Shown here piece after piece: positions 12,495 through 22,724 of a stretch of 64,000 nucleotides of DNA. Position numbers and translations under genes: made by a program. Every line of letters begins with the position of its first letter. Positions within the stretch are counted from its first letter, which is position 1. Origin of the DNA: Argentina anserina (Eukaryota; Streptophyta; Magnoliopsida; Rosales; Rosaceae). The stretch lies in NCBI RefSeq assembly GCF_933775445.1, contig NC_065874.1, forward strand, positions 31,194,501 through 31,258,500, read 5' to 3'. The notes under the pieces are model-generated. The model was not told where the DNA came from, made no database searches, and worked only from the letters and a program-made list of their open reading frames with translations.

Positions 12495-14560
12495 GTAAAT
12501 GTGTTTCAATAGACGAAATGGTTCGAAAATTGAACTTGGACAATATAACATAAGGGCTAGTGATATTTATCAACATCTAAATAATATTGAAAATTCTTTT
12601 CTTATTGTAGTGTTTTTGCTATGTTTATCATCATTGTTTTGTTTTTTAAATTTATTTAGGGCACCAGTAAGTGGAACTTCTACATATATGAATGAAAACA
12701 TTGCTCAACGTTATCCTTGGTACTAAGGGTAGATGTGAGAAGCTGATATTTATTTTATATGTATTTATTTCATATTAGTAGCAAACTATGGTTGATGTAA
12801 TCAGAATACTTTGTTTGTTTTTTTTATCTTGGTGTAATGTTGTTAGACTTCTGTTGTGTTTTTGATATCTTTGTGATGTATTCATTTTGAATGCTTTCCT
12901 TTATAATGATAAGTGTCGCTATTTGGTTTTGTTTGGTTATTCATACATGATATTCCTAATTGCATGAGGAAATCTTAGTATTATATATGAAATCAGTCCT
13001 GATAAAATTTGGATGCATATTATATTGAATCCACCCTGAAACTAATGAAGACAATTTATCATTGTTCAAGTTATTATACAGACCTATGATATGTATGTTT
13101 GCAACTCAACATGTGTGAATATTATTATCAATGCCTCCCCTGTAAACTATTTACATTCATATCAGTCTCTTTTTTGTAGTGCCTGCAATTCAATCTTATT
13201 ATAGTTTTGAAGGAGTCTAATTGATTAGCTTGAATTGGTGATGTGGACGACAAAAAAACATACAAACGACCACAATATTTTACATTGCAAATGCACAAAA
13301 AACCATAAACGATATCAATTTTGCATAAGTTGTATATAGTTGCCTGCAAGTCTGCCTCCCTTGCAGCCCTGCATTGCTGCGTAACTTCACTCAAAATGAA
13401 GACATTTTCGCTTCGGTCCATATGTATTGAGTGCCTACTACATGCCTATTGGATTCATTGGTTATTAATTGTATATCAATTTGCAAGCATATTGGCCAAA
13501 CTAATGTATAACACCTTTATTGTATATCACTATTTTATTTTTACTATTCATAATCATTTTTTTGGTCATTAGAAATAACCCTAATTGCTTTCTATACATC
13601 TCATCTAAAATAAATGAATTTAAGTTTTGTGAAATAGTTTCTAACTCTGATTTGTTAAAATTTACCATGTAACATTAATCTGAAAGGTCCGTATAATCAT
13701 ATTATATATTGTTAACGGTACATTCATTAGATGATCTATACATCTGGTGTTTACATTGTTTATTACACACACTATTTAATTTTATCAATTTTGGAAAACT
13801 TATACCTATAGTGGAAACATACAGCAATAATGTAACAGAACTCTGCTTTTCAGATCCATCCATTGGTTTATTTAAAAATCTGAACAAATTGATGCATTCT
13901 TTGTCTACAACAATTTTCTGGTAACATGTTTATTTCTGCTGCATCTCACTTATTTACATCTTTCAATGGTGACATATTTGATTTTCATTGGTTACAGTTT
14001 TGGTTCATCAATTCTATCACAGGTCATAGACATGCATTGGGTGTAAAAACTGTACACTTTGCTTATATAATGGTTTAAACTGTACACTTTGCTTATATAA
14101 TGGTTTACATCTCTTTGTAACTCAGTGCCCAGCTATCATTCTCATACTGATTGTTTTTTTTTCCAGGTTTTTATCTTTTCACTTTTCATGATTTACAACA
14201 TGTTTATTTTAAGAATAGAATTAGAATCATAAGGAAGAGTAAGTCGCTTTCCTATATCATCATCCACCCTTGACATCAGTCTTCTAGATCATTGACTCTA
14301 GCCATCACAAATCCTTTCTCTGCATTCCTTCTCTTCCCCGCTATCAAAATCCACAAGCATCATCACTATCTTTCATTTTGATATGAAGTATAACATGTTT
14401 ATTTTATTATTGTGAGTACAGTAATGTACATCTTCATGCCTATTTATTTTAGTTAATAGTGTGGAACAATTTACAGCAACAATATTATTTCGTTTCAAGT
14501 TAAATTGCATGTGTAGCAATTAGTTTGGTAATTAATTGTTTTGCGGTTATTTAGATAAAA
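12495..14560 (+). other. Helitron interior between the two RPA-like cassettes
   Basis: This is AT-rich sequence without recognisable protein similarity. A perfect 31-bp direct duplication around 14046-14107, built on CTGTACACTTTGCTTATATA, is its only clear structure. The short open frames here lack known motifs. Confidence 0.6.
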
Positions 14561-16880
14561 ATGGATATGACAAGAATTACTTATATTCATTTGAGAACAA
14601 GAAATGCAACGATACAAGTCAGGGCGTGTAGAATTTGGAGCTTGAGAGATAAAAAATTCAGCCAATTTGAGGATGTGTTGCAGTGTGTCCTGGTAGACAG
14701 TGAGGTAAATTTTCTGTACCAGGTGAAAAAAAGTATACATATTTGTTGTTTCATGATTTTAATATCAACTCATGTTATAATATATCAGAACCATGTCATC
14801 CATGCATTGATACAAGATTTCAATCATAGAAGTGAGGTTTTACAATTGGTTTAAGGAAACGTTTATCAGATCAGTGATTTTCTTTGTGTATCCAACATTG
14901 ATAGATTCATAGTTGTTCCTCATGAAGTGCAACTGATGTTTACAAGCCAAATAGTGTGTAGAATCATGGCTCATATTGATTCTTTAATTCCGCTTCATTG
15001 GTTTCAATTTATTGATTATCAAAATTTGATAAAACGTCTGGACAATGATATCTATCTCACGGGTAAATAATAACTAATTACATAGAATGTATGCAGTTCC
15101 TAAAAAATTAAGGTACTTTTATCTGTTACATTTGTAACTTTGTAAGGTTTTGTAGATGTAATTGGACTATTATCTAAAATACATCGAGTAAAACGTATGC
15201 ATATATCTGGATCATTGACAGTTAGATAAAAGATTAAAATCACCAATAAGTGGTAAGAAGAAGACATATTGATATTTTTTTTTACCTTTCTGCGGATAAA
15301 GAAAGAAATGGTTAGTGTTAAAACTGTTTATTTGTTAGGGGTGAAGTGTTGAAGGTCAATCTTTGGAACTCAGTTGTTAGCAGATTTAATCTATCTACAA
15401 TCTCTACTACACATGCATCAGTTGTTGTTGCAATAACCAGCACAAAAGTTAGAGAAAAAATGGTAATATTGCGTTCACCTGTTTCATATGTTATAGATTG
15501 ATAGTAATATGAATCACAGTTATTTTGGTATGTAGGTTTCATAGAAGTGCACTCATGTTTGAGTACTTCTATAACTGTAAATCCAGATATCCGTGAGACA
15601 TATGATTTGAGAGTTAGGTATATATCTTTAAAACATGTTCAGTGTATTGAAATATATGTCTACTGCATTCTAACCTGGGAAAAACTTGCGTACAAACTAG
15701 TATGTACGCGTGCGTCCGAACTTTCATTTATTTGCACACTTTGAGAATATAAATACATGATTTCAACCGTTCAAAAGTTTAGTTTATTACTAAAGATCAT
15801 TTCTATAAAATATCAACATAAACAAAAATCGTTTGCTTTGTCGATTGCATCAAACAAATGAACGGTTATGGTGAAAGTTAGTAGTCTCATGATCAACCGT
15901 CAATTTGTTTGATGCAATCGACTATGAAGACGATTTTTGTTTACATCAATTTTTTGCAAACATGATCTTTAGTAATAAACTAAACTTTTGAACGGTTGAA
16001 ATCATGTATTTATATTCCCAAAGTGTGCAAATAAATGAAAGTTCGGACGCACGCGTACATACTAGTTTGTACGCAAGTTTTTCCCTTCTAACCTTATATA
16101 TTAATGTATTTCATAATTTTTATTCATTTATTATTATTTTTAAAACAATGAATCAATTAGAGACAGTGGAACATCTGTGAAAGCATTGGATTCGAGTGAT
16201 AACATTTGCAGTTCAAAACAGATGGTGTGTGATGTAAATCCAAATAACTGTACATATATTTCATTTTTTATATAATTAATCACTGATTCACTGTTTATAA
16301 ACAGAGTCATGAGTTTTTGATAAAGGCTGACATCATAAAAATTGATTTTCACAAAGGCTGGTATTACACAACCTGTGAAGAGTGCAGTCAGGAACTGAAA
16401 CAAATAGAGCCTCATTGTTTCAGATGTCTGGTGGATAGGTCTCAATCTAGCATGCCAATGTTAGTCAAATAATGTTGTTTTTGATACAAATGTTTCGTAT
16501 ATGTTGTCACAAATATGCTTAATTATTACTAACTTTAATTTTTATAAAAGTTACATGATGGAGATCACTCTTCAGGATGAGAGTGGAGACTTCCAAACCA
16601 TGCTTACAGGAGATCCAGCAAATGTATTATTTGGAATGTCATGTGAACAATTGGTCAATTATCAGAGAATAATAGGTCAAGAAAGACCCCCCCCCATCTG
16701 ATAGAGGAGAAAATGTTTGAGCAATTTACATGGATCATCGAATATAATGATTCGGGGTTTAATGTGGGAGCAGTGTATTCACAGTCAAGGAAGAAAAAAG
16801 AAAAAAAGCATGGATCAAGGTTTAACATCCAGACAGTAATTGACATGCTGAAAATAATTAATAATATTGATACTGGGAGG
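14561..16880 (+). pseudogene. RPA70-like cassette 2, decayed, interrupted by a MITE
   Basis: Exon-like blocks occur at 14561-14704, 14789-15062, 15156-15230, 15339-15462, 15536-15617, 16305-16459 and from 16551. In order they give a DBD-A / DUF223 segment (TIQVRACRIWSL, GNVYQISDF, IPLHWFQFIDYQNL, DVIG), DBD-B (KVNLWNS, LSTSITVNPDIRETYDL) and a zinc-finger DBD-C (GWYYTTCEECSQEL, HCFRCL, EITLQDESGDFQTML, NVLFGMSCEQLV). Decay is clear: an in-frame TAA at 14852-14854 just before the GNVYQI motif, and a nine-C run near 16686 that throws the frame after QERPPP. A 409-bp Mutator-type MITE sits in an intron-like gap. This copy has all three OB folds whereas cassette 1 keeps only B and C. Confidence 0.85.
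15677..16085. mobile_element. Mutator-type foldback MITE (409 bp) with 9-bp target duplication
   Basis: The element begins GGGAAAAACTTGCGTAC and ends with its reverse complement. The inverted arms continue almost perfectly for roughly 150-190 bases each around a short centre. TTCTAACCT flanks both ends (15668-15676 and 16086-16094), a 9-bp duplication typical of Mutator-like elements. There is no transposase reading, so it is non-autonomous. Confidence 0.93.
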
Positions 16881-17294
16881 TTACAAGTCTACTGTATTTC
16901 TTTCATTACTATATTAATATGCATATATCAGTTTAATATCTCATTGTATGTTTTGTCTCAGTACATCTACCAGTAGTTATGTGCCAAATACAACAAGAGG
17001 ATCGACAGTTCAGCAGTATTACTGAAGATGAAACTTTCATATCATTTTGTAATAAAATGTAAGAACATATGTGTTGTCAGTATATTAGAGTTCGTTGTTT
17101 TCAAATCTGTATTACATTGGTCATGTTCATTCTTAAAATTGTTAATAAATGAAGCAGTATATTGAAAATAATTCATGCTCATTCTAAAACTACATATGTT
17201 GGGATACTTATGCAAATCAGATCATGTGTTAAACGTTTATATCATTTTCTTCAATCTATCCTTCAATACATTTTTTTAATACAATTCTTACAAC

Positions 17295-17328
17295 ACCCGC
17301 GCGCTTACGCGCGCGGGTTAATACCTAG
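17295..17328 (+). other. Helitron 3' terminus: hairpin plus CTAG
   Basis: A 10-bp perfect GC-rich stem (17295-17304 paired with 17309-17318) closes a TTAC loop. It is followed by TAATAC and the terminal CTAG at 17325-17328. Host LTR sequence resumes with T at 17329. In rolling-circle models this hairpin acts as the transposition stop signal. Confidence 0.93.
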
Positions 17329-17483
17329 TAAGAACTATAACTAGTGCTAAATCAGCTAGGAAAATAACTCCTAATACCATGAAATAACCTAATAAGCAAA
17401 GGAAACAGCAAATTCTAGAACAACAGACATAAGAAGCATTCCTAAAGAAACTAGAAATAAGTCATAACAGCTAATTGCCATCA
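17329..17483 (-). repeat. Left LTR of the chromovirus (3' LTR), inner part
   Basis: These 155 bases continue the LTR after the Helitron and end ...GCCATCA. They match the right LTR except for one substitution (CATAAGAAG here, CATAATAAG at right) and the lack of an 11-bp direct duplication (ACTAGTGCATA type) found in the right LTR. Confidence 0.96.
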
Positions 17484-20400
17484 TTCTCCCCCAGCGAAAA
17501 AGACTCGACACCGTCGAGGAAAACAACAACTTGAGGATGACGACGACGTGTGTAGGTATGAATAATAGGAGGGTGGCTGGCTGGCAAGGAAAGAGAACTG
17601 GAACTGGACTCAGCGCGAAGATGATCTTGAAACTGCTGCAAAAGAGAAGGATCCAGGCGACGAAACTCATCGTCTGTGATCCAAGTAGCATCAGTAGCAG
17701 GGCGGGTGGCCCAACAGACAAGGAAACGCTGAAACCCGCCGGAGGAGGAAGTGACATACTCATGATCAAGGACGTCAGCAATCTGATCCGAGTGAAGAGA
17801 ACCAGAAGAGGGAAGGCTAGGAGCCTTAGCAGGGGTGTTAGAAAAAGTACCTGGAGATGCAAGGGGAGGTGTAAAGGTACCACGATAAGGAACAAGATCA
17901 GCCACATTGAAAATGGGACTAATGCTCAAGGTGGAAGGTAGGTCCAGAAGATAGGCATTGGAGCCGAGCCGCTTCAGCACCTGATAAGGTCCCATAGAAT
18001 GAGCATGTAATTTTTTAAATGACCCTTTAGGAAAGCGTTCCTTGCATATGCGAGCCATTACATAATCACCTACTTGAAACTCCTGAATACGGCGATGAAC
18101 ATCAGCAGCAGCTTTATAGGTGTCGACACTTAAAGAGATTTGGCGACGGACCTCAGCATGCACATCACGAATATGCTCAGCAAATGCAGCTGCTGAATCA
18201 GAAGTACGGGAATCAGCGGGAAGAGGAATAAGATCAACAGGTTGACGAGGAGAAATTCCATGGACCACCTCAAAAGGACTCTTCCGAGTAGATCGGTTAA
18301 CATAATTGTTGTAAGCAAACTCAGCAATAGGAAGCACAAGGTCCCATGTTCCTTGTTTGTCACCAACCAAGCAACGAAGCAGATTACCCAGGCTACGGTT
18401 AACAACCTCAGTTTGTCCATCAGTTTGGGGGTGGAAAGCAGAGGAGAATTTCAAGGCGGTCCCAAAGAGCTTCCACAAAGTCTTCCAGAAGTAACTGACA
18501 AATTTGACATCACGATCGGAAACAATGGAAAGAGGTAAGCCATGTAGACGAACAACTTCCTTGAAAAACAACTTAGCAACATGGGAAGCATCAGATGTCT
18601 TGGAGCAAGGAATAAAATGGGCCATTTTCGAGAAACGATCAACCACAACAAAAACTGAGTCATGTCCCCGAGCAGTTTTAGGCAATCCCAAAACAAAATC
18701 CATACTCAGATCATGCCACAGAGTGTGAGGAATAGGCAACGCAGTGTATAAACCTGTGTTGTTCTTACGTGCCTTAGCTAATTGACAAGTACGACATTGG
18801 GAAACTATACGAACAACATCCTTTCGTAGCGATGGCCAATAGAAACGGTCCTCCAAGAGGGAAGTAGTCTTGTCCCTGCCAAAATGACCAACTAGGCCAC
18901 CAACATGCATCTCCCACACAATATAGTCTCGAATAGAGGTACGAGGAAGACATAAACGTGTTCCACGAAAAAGGTAGCCATCGCGGAGATCGAAGTCAAT
19001 GTGATTGTGACGGTGACCAGTAGAAACATCCATGTATATAGACCCAAAATCAGGACATGACGCATACTCGGATTTCATGCGATCAAAACCCACTACCTGG
19101 ACATGTAAGGTTTGTAAGACACCAACAACACGACTAAGTGCATCTGCCGCCTTATTATCAATCCCAGGTCTATGACGAAGGACAAAAGAAAATATTTGCA
19201 AGTATTCTGTCCAAGCAACATGTTTTCCAATCAGTTTGCGTTGTGAATTGAGGTACTTAAGGGCTTGGTGGTCAGAATAAAGGACAAACTCGTTAGGTAG
19301 TAGATAGTACTGCCAATGGCGAAGAGCACGGACAATAGCATAGAACTCCTTGTCATAAGTAGAATATCGTTGTCTGACTTCATTAAGTTTTTCGCTAAAG
19401 TAGGCGATAGGATGACCTTCTTGACTTAAGACACCTCCAATACCAACGCCAGAAGCATCACAAGCAACCTCAAAGACTTTGGAAAGATCTGGATGTCGTA
19501 AAACAGGGGCTTCGGCCATTTTCTGTTTAATTACTTCAAATGCTCGAGTAGCAGCAGGGGTCCATTGAAATTCACCGTGCTTCATGCAATCAGTAATGGG
19601 AGCCATAAGAGTGCTAAACCCACGAATAAATCGCCGGTAAAATGAAGCGAGACCATGAAAACTACGAGCTTCAGTAAGAGTGCGAGGTGAGGGCCAACGC
19701 TGAATAGCAGCAACCTTCTCTGGATCAGCGCTAACGTCAGCGGCAGAGATAACGAATCCCAAAAAAAGGACCGACGGTTGTAGGAATGAACACTTCTTAA
19801 GGTTAGCATACAATTTAGCTTGACGAATAGTAGAAAAGACCGTCCGTAGGTGCTCAAGATGCTCTTCACGAGATTTACTGTAAATAAGGATATCATCGAA
19901 GTAGACTACCAAAAACTTGCCAATATGCTCACGTAACACGTGATACATGACGCGCATGAATGTACTTGGGGCATTAGACATGCCAAAAGGCATAACTAAC
20001 CACTCATAAAGGCCATCAGGTGTCTTGAACGCAGTTTTCCACTCACCCCCTAAACGAATTCGAATCTGATGGTAACCACTACGAAGATCAATTTTAGAAA
20101 ACCATTGAGACCCAGCAACATCATCAAGCATATCATCAAGGTGCGGAATAGGGAAGCGATATTTGACAGTGATCTTGTTTATTGCACGACTGTCAACACA
20201 CATTCGCCATGAACCATCTTTTTTTTGTGTAAGAAGAACAGGGACAGCGCAAGGACTGAGGCTATGCCGAATAAAGCCTTTGTCAAGAAGACCTTGAATT
20301 TGTTTATTTAATTCAGCACGCTCTGTGGGATTCATGCGATAATGAGGGAGGTTGGGAAGTTGGGCACCAGGAACAAGATCTATAGCATGTTGGATGTCTC

Positions 20401-22339
20401 GCATAGGCGGAAATGCATTTAGCAAGTCGTCGGGAATGACATCAGGGAACTCATCCAAAAGGTGTTGAACAGTAGACTCGGGTGAGGAGGTGTTGTCAGA
20501 CCTTTCCTTTAATACTACTGCATAGAAAAGACCGGATTCTTCACTTGCCCGTGCAAATTCTCCTGCGGTTAAAATATTAAATTTATGAGGTTCAATTAAG
20601 GGTTTTGGTGGAGGAGGACGAACTGTTGGTTTGGCAGGTTTCAAGGTAATGGTGGTGCCCCCATGATTGAACATATATGTATTCTCTCTTCCAAAGTGAC
20701 GAATATCACGATCATAAATCCATGGGCGTCCCAACAAGAGATGAGCAACCTCCATGGGAAGAACATCACAATAAAGGTCCTCAGAGTAAGATCCTAACTT
20801 CAGAGGAACACGGCACCGCTCGGACACAGGTAATTGTGTCTTATCAACCCAAGCAACGCGAAAAGGGTGGGGATGAGGTTCTGGAGTTAAATTTAACTTG
20901 CTGATAGTGGCCTTAGAGATGACATTCATGGTACTACCTCCGTCAATGATGAGTTTGCAGGGCTGTCCGTTGCAAGGGACAAATGTATGGAAGATACTAG
21001 TACGTTTCCAAGCATCGGATTCAACAGGAACAGAGTAGATGCAACGCATGACTTGTATTTGTTGATTTGGAACACTGTCGCTGTAGCAATCTTCAAGGTC
21101 AAGATCTCCAACATCATCCAGGGGTTCAATGACTTCCTCAGTAATATGCACACTGCAATACTCAGGTTCAGCATGAGCAAGGGCTAGAGTACGTTGGGGA
21201 CAACGAGAAGCAATATGTCCCTTGGCATGACAATAATGGCACTCAATTTCGGAAGGAAAAGTTGAAGTAGTTGAGGCTCTATTCGGAGAGGCAAAGGGAC
21301 GTGTAGGGCGAGAAGAGGAAAAAACTTGTGGATTGACAGGTGTTGGAGATGATGATGAAGTAAAGCTACTGGTAGGGGCAGGGGCTGGTGCAGTACCAAC
21401 AAAACGACGAGCAGGGAGTGGCCGAAGGTACTTTTCCACTTCCAAAGCTTTATGGAAGGCTTCGTCAATAGTGCTTGGAGAGTGAAGAGACACTTCACGC
21501 TTGATGTCAGCTCGTAAGCCATTGAGAAACCGAGTCACAGTGACATAGGGTTCTTCAATGATTTCGCAACGGAGCATGAGCTCGTCAAAATGAACCATGT
21601 AGGCACTCACGGTTAGGGAGCCTTGTCGGAAGTTTAGAAGCTGATCAAGAAGTTGACTGCAATAATAGTAAGGAAGGTATTTCTCTTTTAACCGAAGTTT
21701 CATCTCCGTCCAATGGACGATTGGGGGTTCACCCATATTGTGCAACTGAAGTAATACCTTTCGCCAATGTTTCTTTGCAGAACCTACCAGTTTCAGCTTT
21801 GCAAATCGCACACGCTGTTCGTCATCCATACGATACCAGTCGAAGTAGTCATCCATAGCTGTAAGCCAGTCAAGAAAGAAACTGGGATCCATGCGACCAT
21901 CGAATTCTGGAGCATCAACTTTGGTTCTTCTAGTAATATCGTCATCATAGCGATATGACTGGTGGTCATTGTGACTTGTCGAACCTTTTTCAAACTGTCG
22001 GAAACGACGACCAAGTCGCGGTGAGAAGGGTTGGTCAAACAAAGAGAACTCATCATGTTGGTGATCCTCTGGTTTTGAGGAAGAATCTTGCAAGCCTTTA
22101 GGAGTAGGGAGGAGGCCAGAACCAGCTGGCTTGTCCTGAGGTGGTTCTATCTTCTTTATTGCATCCGCCAAAGTTGAGTGAATGTCTTTCTGAATCTTCT
22201 CACAGAAAGCATGGAGGTAATCAATGTTCAGCTCCTGAGCTTTGGTCACAACCTTGGTAAGGATAGCCATGTTCTTAGTAAGTTCACTAAATTGGAGTTT
22301 GAGCGCAGCATGGGATTCTTCTAGGTCTTTCACTGTCAT
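17471..22339 (-). CDS. Gag-pol polyprotein of the Ty3/Gypsy chromovirus
   Basis: One uninterrupted frame of 1622 residues encodes all retrotransposon functions. Gag lies at about 145-310, and a CCHC zinc knuckle at about 367-380 (CHYCHAKGHIASRC). The aspartic protease has DGGS at about 466. Reverse transcriptase spans about 680-870 with YFDD at 813-816, and RNase H starts near 955 (CDASGVG). Integrase has an HHCC finger at about 1145-1185, and its catalytic core is marked by MDFVLGLP, VSDRD and the TEVVNRS glutamate. A chromodomain follows at about 1517-1575 and, by family knowledge, would steer integration through chromatin marks. The stop at 17471-17473 lies inside the 3' LTR, so the coding region overlaps the polypurine tract. 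No lesion was found. A host gene is excluded by the flanking LTRs, primer-binding site and target duplication. Confidence 0.96.
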   Translation of the reverse strand: MTVKDLEESHAALKLQFSELTKNMAILTKVVTKAQELNIDYLHAFCEKIQKDIHSTLADAIKKIEPPQDKPAGSGLLPTPKGLQDSSSKPEDHQHDEFSLFDQPFSPRLGRRFRQFEKGSTSHNDHQSYRYDDDITRRTKVDAPEFDGRMDPSFFLDWLTAMDDYFDWYRMDDEQRVRFAKLKLVGSAKKHWRKVLLQLHNMGEPPIVHWTEMKLRLKEKYLPYYYCSQLLDQLLNFRQGSLTVSAYMVHFDELMLRCEIIEEPYVTVTRFLNGLRADIKREVSLHSPSTIDEAFHKALEVEKYLRPLPARRFVGTAPAPAPTSSFTSSSSPTPVNPQVFSSSRPTRPFASPNRASTTSTFPSEIECHYCHAKGHIASRCPQRTLALAHAEPEYCSVHITEEVIEPLDDVGDLDLEDCYSDSVPNQQIQVMRCIYSVPVESDAWKRTSIFHTFVPCNGQPCKLIIDGGSTMNVISKATISKLNLTPEPHPHPFRVAWVDKTQLPVSERCRVPLKLGSYSEDLYCDVLPMEVAHLLLGRPWIYDRDIRHFGRENTYMFNHGGTTITLKPAKPTVRPPPPKPLIEPHKFNILTAGEFARASEESGLFYAVVLKERSDNTSSPESTVQHLLDEFPDVIPDDLLNAFPPMRDIQHAIDLVPGAQLPNLPHYRMNPTERAELNKQIQGLLDKGFIRHSLSPCAVPVLLTQKKDGSWRMCVDSRAINKITVKYRFPIPHLDDMLDDVAGSQWFSKIDLRSGYHQIRIRLGGEWKTAFKTPDGLYEWLVMPFGMSNAPSTFMRVMYHVLREHIGKFLVVYFDDILIYSKSREEHLEHLRTVFSTIRQAKLYANLKKCSFLQPSVLFLGFVISAADVSADPEKVAAIQRWPSPRTLTEARSFHGLASFYRRFIRGFSTLMAPITDCMKHGEFQWTPAATRAFEVIKQKMAEAPVLRHPDLSKVFEVACDASGVGIGGVLSQEGHPIAYFSEKLNEVRQRYSTYDKEFYAIVRALRHWQYYLLPNEFVLYSDHQALKYLNSQRKLIGKHVAWTEYLQIFSFVLRHRPGIDNKAADALSRVVGVLQTLHVQVVGFDRMKSEYASCPDFGSIYMDVSTGHRHNHIDFDLRDGYLFRGTRLCLPRTSIRDYIVWEMHVGGLVGHFGRDKTTSLLEDRFYWPSLRKDVVRIVSQCRTCQLAKARKNNTGLYTALPIPHTLWHDLSMDFVLGLPKTARGHDSVFVVVDRFSKMAHFIPCSKTSDASHVAKLFFKEVVRLHGLPLSIVSDRDVKFVSYFWKTLWKLFGTALKFSSAFHPQTDGQTEVVNRSLGNLLRCLVGDKQGTWDLVLPIAEFAYNNYVNRSTRKSPFEVVHGISPRQPVDLIPLPADSRTSDSAAAFAEHIRDVHAEVRRQISLSVDTYKAAADVHRRIQEFQVGDYVMARICKERFPKGSFKKLHAHSMGPYQVLKRLGSNAYLLDLPSTLSISPIFNVADLVPYRGTFTPPLASPGTFSNTPAKAPSLPSSGSLHSDQIADVLDHEYVTSSSGGFQRFLVCWATRPATDATWITDDEFRRLDPSLLQQFQDHLRAESSSSSLSLPASHPPIIHTYTRRRHPQVVVFLDGVESFSLGENDGN
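17484..17492 (-). other. Polypurine tract of the chromovirus
   Basis: Read on the - strand, GGGGGAGAA lies directly against the 3' LTR start TGATGG. It is the expected plus-strand primer position. Unusually, the gag-pol frame runs through it and stops inside the LTR. Confidence 0.85.
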
Positions 22340-22397
22340 GGTGTCTCTTGTGAAAAAAAAAAACAGCTGGGAATGGAGGGAAGCGAGACCGGTTAGG

Positions 22398-22409
22398 CTA
22401 CTGATACCA
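22398..22409 (-). other. Primer-binding site complementary to initiator tRNA-Met
   Basis: On the - strand, TGGTATCAGTAG begins three bases inside the 5' LTR edge. It matches the first nine bases of the common plant initiator-Met primer site (TGGTATCAGAGC) and then differs slightly. Position and sequence identify the right-hand LTR as the 5' LTR. Confidence 0.85.
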
Positions 22410-22412
22410 AAT

Positions 22413-22719
22413 TGATGTAGGAGCAGAGGGTGACTAAGGGGCAGAGGTTAGAAGAGGGTTCAGAATAGAAGAGAATAGAGAATAGGAGGTTTAGAAGGCA
22501 GTAATCTTTAATAATCCAGTCTGCCCTTTAACTCAACACATAGCTCCTACTTATAAGAACTATAACTAGTGCATAACTAGTGCTAAATCAGCTAGGAAAA
22601 TAACTCCTAATACCATGAAATAACCTAATAAGCAAAGGAAACAGCAAATTCTAGAACAACAGACATAATAAGCATTCCTAAAGAAACTAGAAATAAGTCA
22701 TAACAGCTAATTGCCATCA
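22413..22719 (-). repeat. Right LTR of the chromovirus (5' LTR), intact
   Basis: This 307-bp LTR runs TGATGTAGG...GCCATCA. It carries an 11-bp tandem duplication around ACTAGTGC that is absent from the left LTR. It is unbroken across the position where the left LTR holds the Helitron, so it serves as an empty-site reference. GGATT follows at 22720-22724. Confidence 0.97.
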
Positions 22720-22724
22720 GGATT

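Larger units (their letters stand above)
7176..17328 (+). mobile_element. Helitron, 10.15 kb, inserted in the chromovirus LTR
   Basis: The 5' end reads (T)TCTCTCTCTATACT after a host A. The 3' end has a GC-rich hairpin (10-bp stem 17295-17304 with 17309-17318, loop TTAC), then ten bases ending in CTAG, then host T. This is the Helitron signature: 5' TC, subterminal hairpin, 3' CTRR, insertion between A and T, no target duplication. The intact right LTR shows the uninterrupted target, ACTTA followed by TAAGAAC, so both ends are fixed to within one base (7176 or 7177 at the left). The interior is T-rich on the + strand and carries two decayed RPA70-like cassettes. No Rep (HUH) or PIF1-type helicase reading was found, so the copy looks non-autonomous. 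Confidence 0.93.
7035..22719 (-). mobile_element. Ty3/Gypsy chromovirus LTR retrotransposon (Reina-like), interrupted by a Helitron
   Basis: Two LTRs bounded by TGATG...CATCA flank a 4929-bp interior that encodes one gag-pol polyprotein on the - strand. A GGATT target duplication flanks the whole. Without the Helitron the element is about 5.5 kb with LTRs of 296 and 307 bp; this compactness plus a C-terminal chromodomain suggests the Reina clade, which is an inference. Over the aligned LTR bases there is one substitution and one 11-bp length difference, so insertion was recent. The primer-binding site, polypurine tract and uninterrupted frame are all present, so the copy looked competent until its left (3') LTR was split. 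Confidence 0.95.

Noticed and set aside
17531..17941. 136-residue plus-strand frame
   Set aside because: Antisense of the retrotransposon polyprotein.
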